From Limnohabitans sp. (GTDB lineage Bacteria; Pseudomonadota; Gammaproteobacteria; Burkholderiales; Burkholderiaceae_C), in contig JAKFXJ010000071.1 of NCBI GenBank assembly GCA_021731425.1, positions 1-11,048 on the forward strand: a DNA stretch of 11,048 nucleotides, read 5' to 3'. Every line of letters starts with the position of its first letter. The stretch's first letter is position 1. The notes beneath the pieces are model-generated. The model saw nothing but the letters and a program-made list of their open reading frames with translations, was not told the DNA's origin and did not search any database. The position numbers and the translations under genes are program-made. Positions 8,354-11,048 of the stretch are shown piece by piece.

Positions 8354-8494
8354 CGGGTCATGGGTTCGTGGCTGGACTGGATACCGCCCGCGACACCATG
8401 GGTTGATGTATCTTGTGCCGTGCCCCCGTTCTCATCAATCTGCGATTGCTGAACCGGGCCTTTTGAATGGCTTAACCCCGGGATTCCCCTTGGT

Positions 8495-9301
8495 TCAAGG
8501 CCGCTTGTCTTGGGCTGGCCAGGCAAACAAGGGCGGCTGCTTGGTCAGAAAGCGGTTAACGGCTTCGCGGTGCTCGGCGGTGCCTGCGGCCAAAGACTGG
8601 GCTTGCGCTTCGGAGCTCAGCATGTCCTGCAGGCCACCGCCCAAAGCGTTGTTCAGACTGCGCTTGATGAGCGCCACCGCCGCGGGAGACGCGCCCACAA
8701 AGCTGCGGGCCATGGCCTGCGCCCGAGGCAACAGCTGTTCCGGCTCGTGCAGCTCCATCACGATGCCCAGCCGCAAGGCCTCTTGCGCGTCAATGTCGCG
8801 GGCCGAGAGCATGATTTCTTTGGCACGCTGCACACCCACCACACGCGGCAAGGTGTAGAGCGCGCCCACATCGGGCACCAGGCCGACCTTGAGGAAAGAC
8901 ATGTTGAACCAGGCACGGGGCGTGGCCAACACAAAGTCGGCCGACAAAGCCAGGCTGAAGCCCGCACCTGCGGCCGCGCCATCGACCGCCGCAATGACCG
9001 GGCGATCGAGCGTGAGCAAGACCTGCAACCACGCATGCATGGTCTGCATGCGCTGGAGCCAGCCGCCGTTGTCCAGATTGGCCGACGCGATGTTTTTCAG
9101 GTTGCCGCCCGAGCAAAAGTGCCCGCCCGCGCCGGTCAGGATCACGGCGCGGATGGATTGGTCTTGCTGGATGTGGTGCAAAGCCGCCGCCAGTTCTTCG
9201 CGCATGGCGGGCTCGAGCGCATTGCGCTTGGTCGGGCTGTTGAAGGTCAGGGTGGCAACCTGTTCGGTCACCTCGAATTGGAGCAAGGATGTGTGGGTCA
9301 T
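8495..9301 (-). CDS. Crotonase-fold enoyl-CoA hydratase/isomerase family protein, isomerase-like active site
   Basis: The 268-residue product has the crotonase fold: ILTGAGGHFCSGGNLK at 54-69 (first oxyanion-hole strand), PVIAAVDGAAAGAGFSLALS at 101-120 (second oxyanion hole), and GLVPDVGALYTLPRVVG at 140-156. The two glutamates that activate water in enoyl-CoA hydratase (rat Glu144 and Glu164) fall here at Ser116 and Phe136. Asp144, in GLVPD, sits where PaaG and enoyl-CoA isomerases have their catalytic aspartate (GLSPDGG). I therefore favour a double-bond isomerase over a hydratase; the operon already has MaoC hydratases. It begins 2 bp after the stop of the catalytic MaoC half gene, indicating tight co-expression, and precedes the SDR by 154 bp. 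No strong Shine-Dalgarno. Fold assignment is firm, the reaction is inference. Confidence 0.9.
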   Translation of the reverse strand: MTHTSLLQFEVTEQVATLTFNSPTKRNALEPAMREELAAALHHIQQDQSIRAVILTGAGGHFCSGGNLKNIASANLDNGGWLQRMQTMHAWLQVLLTLDRPVIAAVDGAAAGAGFSLALSADFVLATPRAWFNMSFLKVGLVPDVGALYTLPRVVGVQRAKEIMLSARDIDAQEALRLGIVMELHEPEQLLPRAQAMARSFVGASPAAVALIKRSLNNALGGGLQDMLSSEAQAQSLAAGTAEHREAVNRFLTKQPPLFAWPAQDKRP

Positions 9302-9303
9302 GT

Positions 9304-9723
9304 TCAGGTCAGTGCAATCACGGCTTCTCCAGCCAATTTGATCTGGCCTTCGGCGTTGGTTGTGGTCAGCGACAAGCGCACACGGCGCTCGCCATCCACT
9401 TCAAACTTTTCGATCACTTGGCCCGTGCAGGTGATCTTCTCGTGCACCTGGGTCATGGCGGCAAAACGCACGCTGTAGTCGCGAATGGCGGTTTGCGGCA
9501 CCCAGTTGGTGAGCAAGCGGGCGAGCCAGCCCATGGACAACATGCCGTGCGCAATCACGTCGGGCAAGCCCGCAATGGCAGCAAAGTCGGTGTCGACGTG
9601 GGTCGGGTTGTGGTCGCCCGATGCGCCGCAGTACAGCGCCAGCGTGAGGCGCGAAACGGGCGGCAACTCTAGGGGCTGAATGGCGTCGCCCACTTGAAGG
9701 GCATCAAAGGAGGGGAGTGTCAT
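9304..9723 (-). CDS. MaoC-type hydratase, catalytic hot-dog subunit
   Basis: The 139-residue product is a single hot-dog domain carrying the hydratase-2 motif. Asp37 and His42 in GDHNPTH (36-42) match the catalytic Asp/His pair of (R)-specific enoyl-CoA hydratases, spaced by five residues as expected, and AGLPDVIAHGML at 51-62 completes the motif. Its neighbour upstream (10 bp away) encodes an N-type FAS1-like hot-dog partner lacking this pair, so the two probably form a heteromeric hydratase like mycobacterial HadAB/HadBC or the ChsH1-ChsH2 hydratase. Expected reaction: hydration of a trans-2-enoyl-CoA, probably to the (R)-3-hydroxyacyl-CoA, in the cytoplasm. A Shine-Dalgarno AAGGA at 9731-9735, 7 bp before the ATG, overlaps the TAA stop of the partner gene, suggesting coupled translation and balanced subunits. 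Confidence 0.9.
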   Translation of the reverse strand: MTLPSFDALQVGDAIQPLELPPVSRLTLALYCGASGDHNPTHVDTDFAAIAGLPDVIAHGMLSMGWLARLLTNWVPQTAIRDYSVRFAAMTQVHEKITCTGQVIEKFEVDGERRVRLSLTTTNAEGQIKLAGEAVIALT

Positions 9724-9730
9724 GGGGTGT

Positions 9731-9735
9731 TCCTT
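9731..9735 (-). promoter_or_regulatory. Ribosome binding site of the catalytic MaoC gene, overlapping the partner's stop codon
   Basis: The minus strand reads AAGGA, 7 bp before the ATG at 9723. It overlaps the TAA (9734-9736) that ends the upstream N-type hydratase gene, an arrangement that would couple translation of two probable subunits. Confidence 0.7.
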
Positions 9736-10186
9736 ATGCGCTGGGGCCGTGGCGCAAAACGGTCACGGCACGCAAGTCAGCCACATGCTCGCCGCGCTGG
9801 TTGCTGACGCGGGTTTTGCGGACAACGAATTCGAGTGCGCCACCTTTTTTGTCGTAGATGTCATCGATGCGCTGCTCAAAACGCAGCACATCGCCCGCAT
9901 AAGCCATGCGGTGAAAAGTGAAGCCCTGCTCGCCATGCAGCAGCTTGCGGTAGTCCATGCCCAGCAGGTTGCGGATGGCCGCCGGGTCGGGCGACTCCAT
10001 CTCGAGGCAGAACAAAAACGTGGGGGGCACGGGCAAGGCCGGGTGGCCAGCCGCGCGTGCTGCGGCTTCGTCGGTGTAGACCGGGTCGGTCTGGCCCGTG
10101 GCCTTGGCAAAAAAGCGCAAGCGGCCTTTTTCGACCAAGACCTCGAACGCGGGCATGGTGTGGCCGATGTATTGGCGGTCGATCAT
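9734..10186 (-). CDS. FAS1-like MaoC N-type hot-dog protein, probable non-catalytic hydratase subunit
   Basis: The 150-residue product is a single hot-dog domain of the MaoC N-terminal (FAS1-like dehydratase, PF13452) type. It has FAKATGQTDPVYTDEAAARA at 26-45, LPVPPTFLF at 51-59, and LLHGEQGFTFHRMAYAGDVL at 82-101, the last being a hallmark of this domain. The Asp/His catalytic pair is not formed (GQTDPVY has no His five residues after an Asp), so it probably serves as the substrate-binding or structural half of a heteromeric hydratase with the next gene. It is the first gene of the minus-strand operon and has the best Shine-Dalgarno in the window, GGAGGT at 10192-10197, 5 bp before the ATG. 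In fused relatives, including the product at 79-960, this domain and the catalytic domain lie in one chain in the same order. Confidence 0.88.
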   Translation of the reverse strand: MIDRQYIGHTMPAFEVLVEKGRLRFFAKATGQTDPVYTDEAAARAAGHPALPVPPTFLFCLEMESPDPAAIRNLLGMDYRKLLHGEQGFTFHRMAYAGDVLRFEQRIDDIYDKKGGALEFVVRKTRVSNQRGEHVADLRAVTVLRHGPSA

Positions 10187-10191
10187 GGTTC

Positions 10192-10197
10192 ACCTCC
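10192..10197 (-). promoter_or_regulatory. Strong ribosome binding site of the first operon gene
   Basis: The minus strand reads GGAGGT, 5 bp before the ATG at 10186. It is a near-perfect anti-16S complement and the strongest in the window, fitting the leading gene of an operon. Confidence 0.85.
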
Positions 10198-10250
10198 GAA
10201 ATGGCTGTCGGGTGAAGCCGGGCCGATGGCCCAGCTCTAATGTCATCCTA

Positions 10251-10276
10251 AGCCACCCTCTCTTGGCATGGTGGCT
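10251..10276. repeat. Perfect 7 bp inverted repeat in the divergent intergenic region
   Basis: Arms AGCCACC and GGTGGCT are exact reverse complements separated by 12 nt. The repeat lies 65-90 bp before the first operon gene. It has no U-tract, so it is not a typical intrinsic terminator. A regulator site or a leader hairpin is possible. Confidence 0.35.
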
Positions 10277-10332
10277 GCAACTGTCACCAAGGTTTGAGGC
10301 CTCGCCAACAGCCCGAGAAAAACACCACCCAC

Positions 10333-10361
10333 TGGCCAGAACAAATCTCCTCCCCGATAAT
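10333..10361 (+). promoter_or_regulatory. Candidate sigma-70 promoter for dapD
   Basis: A -10-like GATAAT at 10356-10361 (5 of 6 consensus bases) is preceded, with a 17 bp spacer, by TGGCCA at 10333-10338 (4 of 6 of the -35 consensus). Transcription would start near 10368, leaving a leader of about 30 nt before the ATG at 10398. Confidence 0.45.
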
Positions 10362-10397
10362 CGAAGGTTTTCAAGCATTTGCAGCAAAGTACAACCC

Positions 10398-11048
10398 ATG
10401 AGCACCTTCCAAACCACCGGCGCACGCGCCACAGGCCTGGCCACCATCGCCGCTGACGGCACCGTGCTGGACACCTGGTTCCCCGCCCCCGAACTGGCCG
10501 CCGATGTGGCCGCCAGCGGCAGCACCCGCCTGACCCAGGCCGAAGCCGTGGCCGCCTTGGGCGCTGACGTGGCCCAGGCCCTGGTTGCCTGCAGCGTGCG
10601 CAACGCCACCGTGGTCGCCGTGCGCACCGAGATCAAAAGCCTGGCCGACGCGCCCGCCGACACCCACGACGCCTACCTGCGTCTGCACCTGCTGAGCCAC
10701 CGCCTGGTGTTGCCGCACGGCGCCAACGTGACCGGCATCTTTGGCCTGTTGCCCAACGTGGCTTGGACCAACTTTGGCCCCTGCGCCCTGGCCGATGTGC
10801 CTGCCGCCCGCCTCAAAGCCCGTGGCACTGGCCGCGTGCTCGAGATCAAGGGCTTGGACAAATTCCCACAAATGACCGACTACGTGATCCCGTCCGGCGT
10901 GCGCATTGCCAATGCCGACCGCGTGCGCCTGGGTGCGCACCTGGCCAGCGGCACCACCGTCATGCACGAAGGCTTTTGCAACTTCAATGCGGGCACACTG
11001 GGCGCCAGCATGGTCGAAGGCCGCATCAGCGCAGGCGTGGTGGTCGAT
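10398..11048 (+). CDS. dapD: 2,3,4,5-Tetrahydropyridine-2,6-dicarboxylate N-succinyltransferase, N-terminal 217 residues (runs off right edge)
   Basis: The 217 residues in the window match DapD of the Mycobacterium/Pseudomonas class: GLATIAADGTVLDTWFPAPEL at 13-33, AYLRLHLLSHRLVLPHG at 92-108, LLPNVAWTNFGPCAL at 117-131, KFPQMTDYVIPSGVRIA at 155-171, then the start of a left-handed beta-helix with GTTVMHEGFCNFNAGTLG at 185-202 and SMVEGRISAGVVV at 204-216. The enzyme transfers succinyl from succinyl-CoA to tetrahydrodipicolinate in the succinylase branch of lysine/diaminopimelate synthesis (cytoplasm, trimer). Full-length relatives are about 320-345 residues, so roughly a third is missing, including most of the hexapeptide-repeat domain. 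It differs clearly from the shorter E. coli-type DapD. The ATG is chosen from family alignment; its ribosome site is weak. It is transcribed away from the catabolic operon and is probably functionally unrelated to it. Confidence 0.93.
   Translation, partial: MSTFQTTGARATGLATIAADGTVLDTWFPAPELAADVAASGSTRLTQAEAVAALGADVAQALVACSVRNATVVAVRTEIKSLADAPADTHDAYLRLHLLSHRLVLPHGANVTGIFGLLPNVAWTNFGPCALADVPAARLKARGTGRVLEIKGLDKFPQMTDYVIPSGVRIANADRVRLGAHLASGTTVMHEGFCNFNAGTLGASMVEGRISAGVVVD

Larger units (their letters stand above)
10187..10397. promoter_or_regulatory. Divergent intergenic region between the catabolic operon and dapD
   Basis: These 211 bp separate two divergently transcribed genes and should hold promoters for both. 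A plausible dapD promoter is listed separately. For the minus-strand operon I found no convincing -35/-10 pair. Two inverted repeats lie in the operon's leader: GGGCC-GAT-GGCCC at 10220-10232 and AGCCACC (10251-10257) with GGTGGCT (10270-10276), a perfect 7 bp repeat around a 12 nt loop. These could be an operator or RNA hairpins, or chance in GC-rich DNA. Confidence 0.55.

Noticed and set aside
8341..8526. N-terminal extension of the SDR by 62 residues
   Set aside because: The extension would overlap the crotonase gene, its sequence is unlike SDR proteins, and a strong ribosome site sits just before the ATG at 8340.

Overview
The window is GC-rich, densely packed bacterial DNA. The protein sequences (a Bug/TctC-type periplasmic binding protein inside a CoA-ester catabolic operon, and the style of the acyl-CoA dehydrogenases and MaoC hydratases) suggest a Burkholderiales betaproteobacterium, most likely Comamonadaceae. 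That placement rests on recalled family resemblance, not on a database search.

Layout: from 10186 leftwards to the window edge, eleven genes run on the minus strand and look like one catabolic operon. In transcription order they are: a FAS1-like (N-type) MaoC hydratase half (10186-9734), a catalytic MaoC half (9723-9304), a crotonase-fold protein (9301-8495), an MFE-2-like short-chain dehydrogenase (8340-7420), a zinc-ribbon/OB-fold (DUF35) protein fused to an SCP-x-like thiolase (7409-5790), an acyl-CoA dehydrogenase interrupted by one in-frame amber codon (5771-4617), a nitronate-monooxygenase-family flavoprotein resembling NADH:quinone reductase PA1024 (4601-3624), a Bug/TctC substrate-binding protein (3565-2582), an AMP-forming acyl-CoA ligase (2578-1040), a fused two-hot-dog MaoC hydratase of the mesaconyl-C4-CoA hydratase/HTD2 type (960-79), and the first 18 codons of another acyl-CoA dehydrogenase (55 to the left edge). 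Gaps are 2-23 bp except for 154, 79 and 58 bp. On the right, a divergent plus-strand gene starts at 10398 and runs off the window. It encodes a DapD-type tetrahydrodipicolinate N-succinyltransferase of the class found in Pseudomonas and Mycobacterium. The 211 bp between the divergent genes hold a plausible dapD promoter and two short inverted repeats.

How the genes may work together (inference): a carboxylic acid is bound in the periplasm by the Bug protein and activated to its CoA thioester by the ligase. Acyl-CoA dehydrogenases desaturate it and MaoC hydratases add water, normally giving the (R)-3-hydroxyacyl-CoA. The MFE-2-like dehydrogenase oxidises (R)-hydroxyacyl-CoA, and the DUF35-thiolase would cleave the chain. 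Two catalytic oddities suggest this is not plain fatty-acid beta-oxidation. The thiolase domain has no cysteine at the nucleophile position, which recalls the steroid side-chain aldolase Ltp2. The crotonase has neither catalytic glutamate of enoyl-CoA hydratases but has a PaaG-like aspartate, which suggests an isomerase. The substrate cannot be named from sequence; a branched or cyclic carboxylate is a reasonable guess.

I saw no RNA genes, mobile elements, CRISPR arrays or attachment sites.
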